A stretch of DNA of 64,000 nucleotides, taken from positions 1 through 64,000 of the forward strand of contig CAZCTC010000025.1 of the NCBI GenBank assembly GCA_964501335.1, written 5' to 3'. The notes under the pieces are model-generated. The model did not search any database and was not told where the DNA came from. It was given only the letters and a program-made list of their open reading frames with translations. The stretch is from CAZCTC01 sp964501335 (GTDB taxonomy: Bacteria > Chloroflexota > Anaerolineae > B4-G1 > SLSP01). Numbering within the stretch: the first letter of the stretch is position 1; each line of letters starts with the position of its first letter. The position numbers and the translations under genes were made by a program. Positions 51,002 through 59,878 of this stretch are shown piece after piece.

Positions 51002-52159
51002 ATGCGAATTTTGATGCTTTCAAAGGCCTGTATTGTGGGGGCCTATCAACGTAAACTCGAAGAAATAGCCAGTGGAGCGCCCGATCTGGAGTTGATCGTG
51101 GCGGTTCCGCCCTTTTGGAAGGATGAACGCGGGATCACCCCGCTGGAACGCGCGCACCTGAACGGCTACCGCCTGGTCAGTCTGCCACTTGCCTTCAACG
51201 GACAATACCATTTACATTTCTATCCGACCTTCGGAAAACTGCTGCGCGAAGTAAAACCCGATCTGGTACATCTCGACGAAGAACCTTACAATCTGGCGAC
51301 CTTTCACGCCAATGTACTGGCTCGCCGACAGGGAGCGCGCACGCTCTGGTTCTCCTGGCAAAACCTCAACCGGCGCTATCCCCCCCCCTTCTCCTGGATG
51401 GAACGCTACAATTTAACCCATATCGATTATGCCCTGATGGGAAATACGGAGGCTGCCCGCATCTGGAAAGCGAAAGGGTATGGCGGACCGCTGGCCGTCA
51501 TCCCACAATTCGGCGTCGATCCGGATCTGTTTCATCCAGTCCGCCCGGAACGTGAAAATGATCCACCCCATATCGCTTATGTAGGAAGATTGGTACCGGA
51601 AAAGGGCGTTGATCTGTTATTCCAGGCTTTAAGCAACCTGACCGGCGCCTGGCGCGCCACGATTCTGGGCAGCGGTCCCGAAGAAGCCAAGCTGCGGGCG
51701 CTGGCTCAAACTTTACAGATCGCCGATCGTCTTGAATTTCGTCCTCCGATTGCTTCAACTGTCATGCCGCAATTTTATGCCGATGTCGATATCCTGGTCC
51801 TGCCGTCACGCTCGCGGCCCAATTGGACGGAACAATTTGGACGGGTCCTGATTGAAGCCATGGCCTGTGAAGTCACCGTTATCGGTTCAACCTGCGGAGA
51901 AATCCCTCAGGTGATCGAAAAAACCGGGCGGATCTTTCCTGAAGGAGACAGCGCGGCTTTACACCATGAACTCCAGCAACTTTTGCAGCACCCTACCCAA
52001 CGACTGCATTTAGGCCGTCTGGGTCGTGAACGCGTTTTGAAATATTTCACCCATCGTCAAATTGCCACCCAAACCCTTGCCGTCTATCGGGATGTTATCC
52101 AATCGACCACCGCTCCTGGTTCCATTTCAGCTTCACTTTCTGGGAGTCTTATCCTATGA
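51002..52159 (+). CDS. GT4 family glycosyltransferase
   Basis: 385 residues from ATG 51002 with GAGGAGGG upstream; it follows the promoter, so the longer frame is rejected. GT-B fold: N-domain LMLSKACIVGAYQRKLEEIA, C-domain AYVGRLVPEKGVDLLFQALS and the nucleotide-sugar site EQFGRVLIEAMACEVTVIGS with the E-x7-E pattern and GEIPQVI. It probably adds a sugar to a glycan or lipid. It overlaps the next gene (ATGA), so the two products are coupled. Acceptor unknown. Confidence 0.9.
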   Translation: MRILMLSKACIVGAYQRKLEEIASGAPDLELIVAVPPFWKDERGITPLERAHLNGYRLVSLPLAFNGQYHLHFYPTFGKLLREVKPDLVHLDEEPYNLATFHANVLARRQGARTLWFSWQNLNRRYPPPFSWMERYNLTHIDYALMGNTEAARIWKAKGYGGPLAVIPQFGVDPDLFHPVRPERENDPPHIAYVGRLVPEKGVDLLFQALSNLTGAWRATILGSGPEEAKLRALAQTLQIADRLEFRPPIASTVMPQFYADVDILVLPSRSRPNWTEQFGRVLIEAMACEVTVIGSTCGEIPQVIEKTGRIFPEGDSAALHHELQQLLQHPTQRLHLGRLGRERVLKYFTHRQIATQTLAVYRDVIQSTTAPGSISASLSGSLIL

Positions 52160-52602
52160 TCCCTCAACAGTGGTTCTGGCAGTTAAAGGCCCGTTGGTAT
52201 TATTTCCGTGGCAATATGTATCGTCATTGGGGGAACCTCTATGGAGATCGCCAGGCTTATGAAACGGCCATTGACAACTATACCCTGGCGCTAAATCTGG
52301 ACCCAGCCTTTGCCACGGCCTATTTAAACCGCGGAGTTTTGTATTGGCGTGAACTGGACCATCCCCGCAAAGCCATTCAGGATCTTACTCGCGCCGAAGA
52401 ATTGAATCCCCGCCTGGTGGAAGCCCGTTTCAATCGCGGCATCGCTTACCAATTATTACGGGAATACGCTCAGGCCGTAGCTGATTTTCAAAAGTATCTG
52501 ACCGAAGGTCGTCATCCCTACTGGCGCGAATATGCGGAAAAAATGATTGTTGAATTGACAGAATGGGTCCCTGGTTCAAAACCTCCCTCTAACACCCTCT
52601 GA
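52156..52602 (+). CDS. TPR-repeat protein
   Basis: 148 residues with about three tetratricopeptide units (AIDNYTLALNLDPAFATAYLN, AIQDLTRAEELNPRLVEARF, AVADFQKYL). No signal peptide seen; probably cytosolic scaffold. GGGAG upstream and overlap with the glycosyltransferase stop. May assist the glycosyltransferase; inferred from coupling only. Confidence 0.88.
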   Translation: MIPQQWFWQLKARWYYFRGNMYRHWGNLYGDRQAYETAIDNYTLALNLDPAFATAYLNRGVLYWRELDHPRKAIQDLTRAEELNPRLVEARFNRGIAYQLLREYAQAVADFQKYLTEGRHPYWREYAEKMIVELTEWVPGSKPPSNTL

Positions 52603-52744
52603 TCCCTCCATCTACTTCGATAGTTTTCTCCAAAGAAGGTGTAATTTACCTCTCTTAAGAACATTGGATTGCATTGTTTTATTAACACACAAACTATTTT
52701 TATATCATAACAATTGCAATTGCGAAAGAAGTGCCTTTATACTG

Positions 52745-52773
52745 TTGACAAAGATTTGCACCCCCCCTATAAT
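52745..52773 (+). promoter_or_regulatory. Perfect sigma-70 promoter of the TadE/TadG operon
   Basis: TTGACA (52745-52750), 17-base spacer, TATAAT (52768-52773), about 56 bases before the first ATG. The preceding 52603-52744 is A+T-rich and shows nothing else. Confidence 0.8.
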
Positions 52774-52828
52774 AAAAGAGTAAAAATTGGCCACCATGTC
52801 TTGCCCTTTTATCCACAGAGGAGGTAAT

Positions 52829-55800
52829 ATGCTCAGAAAATACAAAGGTCAGAGTTTAGTCGAATTTGCCCTCATTCTACCACTCCTGCTTATGGTACTT
52901 CTGACGCTCATTGATGCTGCCTTTTTGATCCAGGCGTATCTGACCGTCAACCATGCAGCGAGAGAAGCTACCCGGTTTGCCATCGCCTATCAACCCAATG
53001 CAACCGAATGCATCGACTGGGATGGGGACGGAATACGTGAATCAGGGTATCCCTATTGTCCGGCAGGCGGAGCAGGCGCGCCAGAAACGGATACCGACTA
53101 TCAAACCCGACGCGTGCTGCTCATCAAGAAACGGGCCGTCGAGGCAGCCTTTGGTTTACGTACATCCATTGTCTGCACCACCAACGGAGACATTGTTACC
53201 CATGTCAATGACAGTGGAATGTTGGGGGTTCGGGTCTGGGGATTCCAATCCTTTGAAACCGCTGAAGTAGCCGATAAACCCGGGCTTCCCGGACTTCCCG
53301 TCCGCGTTCAGGTGGTCCATAATGTCCCGCTGGTTGTATACGGCACGCTTCTCCCCAATGCCTATGTAACCGTCGGCGGGTCTACCGATATGATTAATGA
53401 AGGGGTTCAGGTCGGGATAGGAAATGTTCCGCCCCCCGTCTTCGCTCCTCCGCCTCCGCTGGTCCCTCCGGTCGGCGGCCCCAGCGTGACTCCGGCCATT
53501 GCGCCCTCCGTCACCACCGGGCCGACGCCCACGCCGACGGTCATTCCCGTTTATCACGTCACGCTGGATTTTGAGAATGCCGTCAATATCTTGCCCAATC
53601 AACGCGCCCATCCGATGGCGGCCAAAGTTACCGGAGCAAACAACGAAAATATGGCGGGCGCGCAAGTCACCTTCCAGACCAATGCCGGCAGCTTCCATTA
53701 TTCCGGCACCGGAACCCAGGTAGAAATGGTCGTCTCTCAATGGCAGACCGGCAACGCCCAAACGGTCATTTATTCAAACCGTCCGGCCACTGCCACCATC
53801 AAAGCCTGGTTGGACTTTGACAACGACGGCGTTATCGATCCCAATGAACCCTCCGACACGGCCACCAAAATCTGGAAAGCGGTGGGCCCCTACCTGGTTC
53901 TCACCAACTACAAACCGGCTCCGCTCGAAACGGTCGCCCTCAGCGTAATGGACCATCTCTATACCGAAAATCCATTTTCTCTCTGGCTCTGTCCGGCCAG
54001 CATTACTTCCTCTCAGATTATCACGCGGGTAGCCTATCCCATCAATGTTGATTCAGGAACCCTGGATTTTGAAGGGATCAACTACACCCTGCCCGTGGGA
54101 GTCAATGGCACCTACTATATCGAATCCCACACGGGAACCGGGGGAACCGATGGGTGTGCGCAACCCGCAACGTTGAGAGCAAAATCTGACATCATTGAAA
54201 TCGCGCAGGTACCGCCCGATCTGGTCATCAACAATATCACTGCGATCTCCGGAACGACGGTCGGATCAGGAATGCCGATCACCTTAGCAATTGAAATCTC
54301 CAATGAATCTCCCGTCACAGTCACAACCGGCCCCTTTGACCTGGATGTTTATCCGGATCAGACGGATCCCCCTATCCTGGGTCAACTGGGCAAAGTCAAA
54401 CAATGGCTGACCACGATCGGCCCGGCCGAAACCAAAACCATCACCACTGTAGTTCAGTTCTATACGTTGGGAACCCATAAACTTTGGGCCCAGATCGACA
54501 CCAGCAACTACATCGAAGAAAGCGGCCTCGGCGAAACCAACAACCTTTACGGACCGATGACTTTCACGGTAACCGATTGTCTTCCGGATGAAATCGCCAG
54601 CGACAACTTCAACGATAATTCCTTCGCCGCCAAATGGACGGGAGCCGATATCGGCAATCCCACGGCAGGCAACCAGAATGAAAGCGGCAGCGTCCTCACG
54701 GTCAACGCCAACGGCACCGATATCAGCGGCACCAGCGATAAGTTCCGCTATATCTATCAAAGCTACACCGGCGATTTCCGGGCGACCGTCAAAGTTCAAT
54801 CCGTTCCCAGTAACAACGCCTGGGCCAAAGGCGGCCTGATGGCACGCGAAAACAACGCCGCGAACAGCCCCTATGTCTACACGGTCCAAACCTACAGCAA
54901 CGGCGTCTATCAACTCATCCGTCCCACCGCGGGAGCCAGCAACAGCACCAGCGCTAAAAAATCTCAAAACGCTACCAGCTACATGATGTTGCAACGCATC
55001 GGCGATACATTCTCCAGTTACTATTCTGCGAACGGCAGCTCCTGGACCCTGGTCGGCACCACCACCAGCGTTACCATGCCGAACACCATCCTGTTAGGAA
55101 TGGCCACAACTTCTCGTGTCGCCGGCGCTCTCGGCGCCGCCAAGTACGATGATTTTAAAGTCTGCCGACCGATTGAAGCCGTCGCTCCCCCCACCGATTC
55201 TATCTACCCGCCCGGGTTGGTGATGTGTAGCGAATTGATCATTGCCCCCGGCTTCGAAGGCAACGCCGCCGCCGTCTTCCAGTACTGGAATGCAGGAACT
55301 CAAGGTGCCTATCAACGTAGCGCAGCTGAATTCTATCGCGGCAGCTTCTCCATGCGTCTCCATGCCTCCCTCGGTACGGTGCCCTGTGCCCAAAGTGTTC
55401 TCCAGCCCTATCTCTACCAATCCGTCAAAATGCCGAAAGAGGTCTTTACCAAATCGGTTCTGGTGGTTACCGGCCAATATCGGGTTCAGGGCAGTTTACT
55501 CACCTGTAGTAATCCCAACAGCCCGGACGCCGGCGACGTTCTCTCCGTTCAGATGATGGATCAAAATGGCGGCAGCACGATCGGAACCCAGCAAACCATC
55601 CTCAATGGTGGCGCAGTCAGCGGCACCTGGAAAATGGTTCCCATTACGTTGAGCACCGGAGTAGATCTCTCCCCCTACGCCGATAAGAACATGCGTATTC
55701 ACTGGAGTGCCTTTAACGACGGCGACATGAATGGGACCTTCTTCTATCTGGACGATCTCAGTGCCCAGCTCTGTACCAAGTGGGATATTCCGGCCGATAC

Positions 55801-56080
55801 CGCGGGAACAGCTTCCATCGGGGGGTTGATTACTACCCGCAGTGAAAACAATATCCCCACGCCTCTACCCGGAACGGACGTATGGGCGTATACTCAGGGC
55901 GGGACGGTTTACCACACCCGCTCCATTCACGACGGGACCTATCATTTCTATAATATTCCTCCAGGATCGTACGTTATCTATGCTGAAGCCTGGGTCGCCG
56001 GTCAATTGCGAACGGTAACCGCTGAAGTTACAATCACCGCTAATCAACGGGACTACGGCATCAATTTACTCTTACAATAA
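52829..56080 (+). CDS. TadE-like pseudopilin fused to a giant adhesin-like ectodomain
   Basis: 1083 residues from ATG 52829 (AGGAGG upstream). The N-terminus KGQSLVEFALILPLLLMVLL is a TadE segment with a class-III prepilin-like G|xxxxE site. TadE proteins are usually below 250 residues; here a Pro/Thr linker (about 205-240) leads to a Big-like Ig domain ending in a DxDxDGxxDxxEPSD loop, a Cys domain (FSLWLCP ... YYIESHTG), a CARDB-like domain (LVINNITAISGTTVGS), a concanavalin-like domain (DNFNDNSFAAKW), a jelly roll and a SpaA/regulatory-like C-terminus. Likely anchored and surface-exposed. First gene of the operon. Confidence 0.85.
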   Translation: MLRKYKGQSLVEFALILPLLLMVLLTLIDAAFLIQAYLTVNHAAREATRFAIAYQPNATECIDWDGDGIRESGYPYCPAGGAGAPETDTDYQTRRVLLIKKRAVEAAFGLRTSIVCTTNGDIVTHVNDSGMLGVRVWGFQSFETAEVADKPGLPGLPVRVQVVHNVPLVVYGTLLPNAYVTVGGSTDMINEGVQVGIGNVPPPVFAPPPPLVPPVGGPSVTPAIAPSVTTGPTPTPTVIPVYHVTLDFENAVNILPNQRAHPMAAKVTGANNENMAGAQVTFQTNAGSFHYSGTGTQVEMVVSQWQTGNAQTVIYSNRPATATIKAWLDFDNDGVIDPNEPSDTATKIWKAVGPYLVLTNYKPAPLETVALSVMDHLYTENPFSLWLCPASITSSQIITRVAYPINVDSGTLDFEGINYTLPVGVNGTYYIESHTGTGGTDGCAQPATLRAKSDIIEIAQVPPDLVINNITAISGTTVGSGMPITLAIEISNESPVTVTTGPFDLDVYPDQTDPPILGQLGKVKQWLTTIGPAETKTITTVVQFYTLGTHKLWAQIDTSNYIEESGLGETNNLYGPMTFTVTDCLPDEIASDNFNDNSFAAKWTGADIGNPTAGNQNESGSVLTVNANGTDISGTSDKFRYIYQSYTGDFRATVKVQSVPSNNAWAKGGLMARENNAANSPYVYTVQTYSNGVYQLIRPTAGASNSTSAKKSQNATSYMMLQRIGDTFSSYYSANGSSWTLVGTTTSVTMPNTILLGMATTSRVAGALGAAKYDDFKVCRPIEAVAPPTDSIYPPGLVMCSELIIAPGFEGNAAAVFQYWNAGTQGAYQRSAAEFYRGSFSMRLHASLGTVPCAQSVLQPYLYQSVKMPKEVFTKSVLVVTGQYRVQGSLLTCSNPNSPDAGDVLSVQMMDQNGGSTIGTQQTILNGGAVSGTWKMVPITLSTGVDLSPYADKNMRIHWSAFNDGDMNGTFFYLDDLSAQLCTKWDIPADTAGTASIGGLITTRSENNIPTPLPGTDVWAYTQGGTVYHTRSIHDGTYHFYNIPPGSYVIYAEAWVAGQLRTVTAEVTITANQRDYGINLLLQ

Positions 56081-56091
56081 GGAAATTTGGG

Positions 56092-58524
56092 ATGAAAAGA
56101 CTACCGAAGTTGTTGATTTTGGTTGCCGGAATTGGATTGTTTGGGCTTTTATTCCTGGCGAATCAGGTGCTGGCCTCATTTCCACATACCTCGACCCGGC
56201 TTTCCGGCAATGACGATGTATGTGATATTGAACCTCGCGCCGCCATCAGCCCGGATGGAGAATGGATAGCCAGTACCTGGATCCGTGCACAAAAAGTCAA
56301 TGACGGCTGCAAGTCCGTGGGAAATGCGGTCCTTCGCTGGGCAACGGAAAACAATGCCTTGCAAACATGGAGCTATCCGGTCGTCTTAAATATGCCTACG
56401 GCAGACACCTGCGCGATTCATACGGACATAGCCATCACAGGAACCACGGCCCATGTGGCCGTGGCCACCTGGCAACCCTGCTCCGCTAACGAAGCCAACA
56501 GCGCAATTCGTTACTACGCCTGTAATATGACGACGGGAGTTTGCTCGACAGGAGAAAACGCCGTTTCAGAAACGGGTGCCAGCACCTACCGTTTATATGA
56601 GGCTCGCCTGACGCTGGATGGCGCCGGGCAGCCTCATATTGTCTATAGCCGTGCGCACCACGATCTCTCCGGCAGTCAAATCCTGTACGCCCGCAAAACC
56701 ACCGGCATCTGGACCACCGTGCAACAATTATCCCTGGATGCCGAAAAAGCCTATCGCCCCGTCATTGCGGCCGCGAAAGGCCGGGTCCATTTCGCCTGGG
56801 AAGTCCACACCGACTATATCGATCGGAACCAGGACCCCCGCGGCAATGGCTATGTGCGGTATCGCTACTGCCTGGAGAATGGGACCTGCCCGACCAACGG
56901 CCAAACAACCTTCCCGTCTCCTTATTCCCCCGGCAGCGCCTTTCCCGAAGGGACCTATCCCATCCCCGCAATCTCTGCAGTGGGAGATCAGGCCCTGCTC
57001 ACCTGGAATATCTGCGGGGATTACAACGAAAACAAACCCTGTAACTACTACCATCTCCTCTACGCCCAGATTAACTTCGATGAACAGGGGTTGATGACGG
57101 CAAATAACCCCCGCGAAGCCATTACAGACGCCCAGTACAGATCATCGGTCCTCAGATACCGGGGAACCGACGGGGTCTACAGTGAATATGAAAAATACCT
57201 TCGCCCTAACCTTCAGCTAAACGGAGACGGCCTGCCGGTCCTGATCTGGCAAATGCAGACGACATCGGGAGGCTATGTCCTGACCACCACCCAGGCCATC
57301 ACCCGCTACGATACCGGATTCGCCTGGACGCAACAAGCGTGGGAAATCGGAACCGGAGAGGCCAACGATGAACGGCTGTTGCCGACGGTGCTGATCGCTC
57401 CCACCTCCCAGGACCCCAACGGCATTCACATCATCTACATGAAAACCTGGCAGGATAACGCGCTCCTGCGCGCCCAAATCTACTACGATTATTTTGGGGA
57501 TCGGCGTCTGAGTGGCATCGCTTTTGAAGGAGAATCTCGCACCAGCCCGTTGCCGGAAGGTCGCGGACAACTCCTGAGAATTCATGCCGTCAATGGCAGT
57601 GGAACGGGCGTCGCCGGAGCAGCCATCATTGCCAAAACGGATTACGGCAGTTTTGATTCCTATAGCAGCGGAGTTGCTCAAGCCTCGGCACTGACCAATC
57701 AAGAGGGGTGGGCCGAGTTGATGATCTATGCCAATCTCACCGGGACTGCTCACATTGAAGCCTGGGTCGACAACAATGGCAATGCAACTTTGGACACGGA
57801 TGAACCCTCCGACACCTTCGAACAGAGCTGGAATACCACCACAACTCCCGCCCTCTACGCGGTCACAAATCCAGTAATGGCAGGGTATCTCATCACCTCA
57901 ACCGTTCAAAATCATCCCTTTGATGAGAACCTTTCCTATGCTCTCTGGTGGTGTACCGACAACGGAACTCAAGTGGCCAAACGCCTGACCCCGCCATCGC
58001 CTTTCCTGGTCGATTACAACACCTGGGATCTGGAAAATGTTCTGATTAGAGTTCCCTGGAATGTAGCCGGACTTTATCACCTGGAAACCCATAAGGAATA
58101 TGGAGTAGAAAATGCTTGCGGTGATCCCAACAGCCTGATGGCTCGGTCCGGTCAGATTTCAGCCACCACCACCTATCCGGCGGGGCCCCTGGTCCTGGTC
58201 AGTGATGATACCCCCAACCCCGGAATGGTCGTCACGGCCACGCTGCTCCAACATGATGCCCTGGAAAATCCCCACAGCCTCTGGTGGTGTCCTATCGAAG
58301 GTCTTGGAACCGGCCGTAGCCTGGCCACCGGAATCATCGTCAACAACCAGGGCACTTATGCTAATGCAAATTTGCAGATCCCGTCCCCAGCCGCCGGAAC
58401 CTACCGGATTGAATCGCACACCGGAGCGGGTGGATGCAACCAATCCGCCACCCTGCGGGGATATGTCATTATCGATCCCAGCAACCAGATCTTCCTACCT
58501 ATCGTTTTGCGCAAAAGCCAGTAA
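56092..58524 (+). CDS. Secreted propeller-like protein with Cys-domain repeats and surface tail
   Basis: 810 residues, signal peptide about 1-29. Residues about 35-470 look like a seven-blade-type propeller (ISPDGEWIASTWIRA, GRVHFAWEVHTDYI, LLTWNICGDYNENKP). Then an Ig-like domain with AWVDNNGNATLDTDEPSD, and two copies of the Cys domain also found in the preceding protein (YALWWCTDN ... YHLETHKE; HSLWWCPIE ... YRIESHTGAGGC). Ends in IFLPIVLRKSQ. ATG with AAGGAAA upstream, 11 bases after the preceding gene. No catalytic motif recognised. Confidence 0.82.
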   Translation: MKRLPKLLILVAGIGLFGLLFLANQVLASFPHTSTRLSGNDDVCDIEPRAAISPDGEWIASTWIRAQKVNDGCKSVGNAVLRWATENNALQTWSYPVVLNMPTADTCAIHTDIAITGTTAHVAVATWQPCSANEANSAIRYYACNMTTGVCSTGENAVSETGASTYRLYEARLTLDGAGQPHIVYSRAHHDLSGSQILYARKTTGIWTTVQQLSLDAEKAYRPVIAAAKGRVHFAWEVHTDYIDRNQDPRGNGYVRYRYCLENGTCPTNGQTTFPSPYSPGSAFPEGTYPIPAISAVGDQALLTWNICGDYNENKPCNYYHLLYAQINFDEQGLMTANNPREAITDAQYRSSVLRYRGTDGVYSEYEKYLRPNLQLNGDGLPVLIWQMQTTSGGYVLTTTQAITRYDTGFAWTQQAWEIGTGEANDERLLPTVLIAPTSQDPNGIHIIYMKTWQDNALLRAQIYYDYFGDRRLSGIAFEGESRTSPLPEGRGQLLRIHAVNGSGTGVAGAAIIAKTDYGSFDSYSSGVAQASALTNQEGWAELMIYANLTGTAHIEAWVDNNGNATLDTDEPSDTFEQSWNTTTTPALYAVTNPVMAGYLITSTVQNHPFDENLSYALWWCTDNGTQVAKRLTPPSPFLVDYNTWDLENVLIRVPWNVAGLYHLETHKEYGVENACGDPNSLMARSGQISATTTYPAGPLVLVSDDTPNPGMVVTATLLQHDALENPHSLWWCPIEGLGTGRSLATGIIVNNQGTYANANLQIPSPAAGTYRIESHTGAGGCNQSATLRGYVIIDPSNQIFLPIVLRKSQ

Positions 58525-58567
58525 ACTTAGCGGCGCAAAAAATCTGAACTAGAAAGGGAATTGGGGT

Positions 58568-59182
58568 ATGAAAAAACGCTTGATCTATCTGGGGCTGGGA
58601 TTGATCTTCCTGGTCTGTACTATCCTTATCGTAACCAATGTCAGGTTAGGCGTCGTCACATCCGGCCCTTCCACTACAGCGCTGCCTTTTCAAATCCAAT
58701 CAGCACGGCAATCATACGCCCAGGTTGAAAAGTGGAGCACTCAATGGGCCCCAGATGCCGGATTAGTAGCCGGTTCAACATCCGTCACACGCCAAGCCGA
58801 TCAACAAGGCAAAGCCGGCGGCTGGACATTTCAAATTTACTCACCCACCACCCAACGGTTGGCCCTGGTGCTGGTAGATCATGAACAGGTTCGCGTCTTG
58901 CGTGTAATCGATACCCTCTATCCGCAAACAGCCTTTCAAACGAACGATTGGAAGATCGACAGTGAAACCTTTATGGAAAGCTGGTGGGCCGAAACCGGAA
59001 AAACCATCTGGAATGTTCCCCAGGCCCAAACACTCTATTTGCATCTGGGAATCCATCAACGCGGAATTCCCAGTTGGCAAATTACGGTTATGAGCGAGAA
59101 TGGAACAGTCTTAAATACTTGGGAAGCCCGGGCTGATACGGGCGAACCACTCCCCAATCTCACCTCAGGAGGTGGACAATGA
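58568..59182 (+). CDS. Membrane-anchored PepSY-like or unknown extracytoplasmic protein
   Basis: 204 residues. One N-terminal transmembrane anchor (LIYLGLGLIFLVCTILIV), then an extracytoplasmic domain with a repeated alpha/beta feel (GGWTFQIYSPTTQRLALVLV; PSWQITVMSENGTVLNTWEA), faintly PepSY-like. No family was recognised with certainty. Stop overlaps the start of the next TadE gene by 4 bases, so it is part of the operon and probably acts in assembly or inhibition at the membrane. Confidence 0.7.
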   Translation: MKKRLIYLGLGLIFLVCTILIVTNVRLGVVTSGPSTTALPFQIQSARQSYAQVEKWSTQWAPDAGLVAGSTSVTRQADQQGKAGGWTFQIYSPTTQRLALVLVDHEQVRVLRVIDTLYPQTAFQTNDWKIDSETFMESWWAETGKTIWNVPQAQTLYLHLGIHQRGIPSWQITVMSENGTVLNTWEARADTGEPLPNLTSGGGQ

Positions 59183-59841
59183 AAGGAACCTGGAATCGAA
59201 TTTTGGGACGTAAAGAAGGGCAAAGTCTCACCGAATTTGCCCTGGTCCTGCCCCTGTTAGTAATTCTATTGCTGGGCATGATCGAAATCGGCGTGGCCTT
59301 TTACGACTACATGGTAGTAGTTTCGGCCAACCGCGAAGGTGTCCGCATTGGCTCTCGAGGTCGGTATCTCGATCCCGCCATTGTCGGCCGAATTATCGCC
59401 ACGGGCGGCTCTACCCAACTGTCCAATGGAACCATCCAGACCAATCTCCGTACCGGTGGATCAGACCCTAACCTGGGCGTCATTATCCACCACATCACCC
59501 TGGATGCCACATCCGGTCAGGTCGTCAGTGTCAGCCATGCGATCAGCGGCTCGATCATCGGCACGGGAGGCACCATGCGTCCCATTCTGGAAAGCGACTC
59601 CCGATTGACCGCCACGGATTGGGCCAATTATGTTTCTCAAAACGGCAGTTATACCAGCCAGATCAATGAATATCGCAAAGTCAATGGTTACGATGGCGAT
59701 GTAAAAGAAAGCCTTATCGTCATTGAAACCTTTATGGCCCATCGCTCTATGACCGGGCTTCTGAAAATGCTCATCCCGGACCCCTTGCAACTCTATTTCC
59801 TGTCGACAATGCGAGTCATGCAAGACTCCCGTGTCAATTAA
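59179..59841 (+). CDS. TadE-family pilus assembly protein
   Basis: 220 residues. N-terminal EGQSLTEFALVLPLLVILLL with the G|xxxxE prepilin-like site and a single transmembrane helix, then ANREGVRIGSRGRYLDP and a beta-rich ectodomain. Normal size for TadE. AGGAGG upstream; overlaps the previous gene. Acts at the cell surface as a minor pilin or anchor. Confidence 0.88.
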   Translation: MKGTWNRILGRKEGQSLTEFALVLPLLVILLLGMIEIGVAFYDYMVVVSANREGVRIGSRGRYLDPAIVGRIIATGGSTQLSNGTIQTNLRTGGSDPNLGVIIHHITLDATSGQVVSVSHAISGSIIGTGGTMRPILESDSRLTATDWANYVSQNGSYTSQINEYRKVNGYDGDVKESLIVIETFMAHRSMTGLLKMLIPDPLQLYFLSTMRVMQDSRVN

Positions 59842-59878
59842 TCACCCCCAACCAGAAAGCTAGATTAAGGAGGAAACT

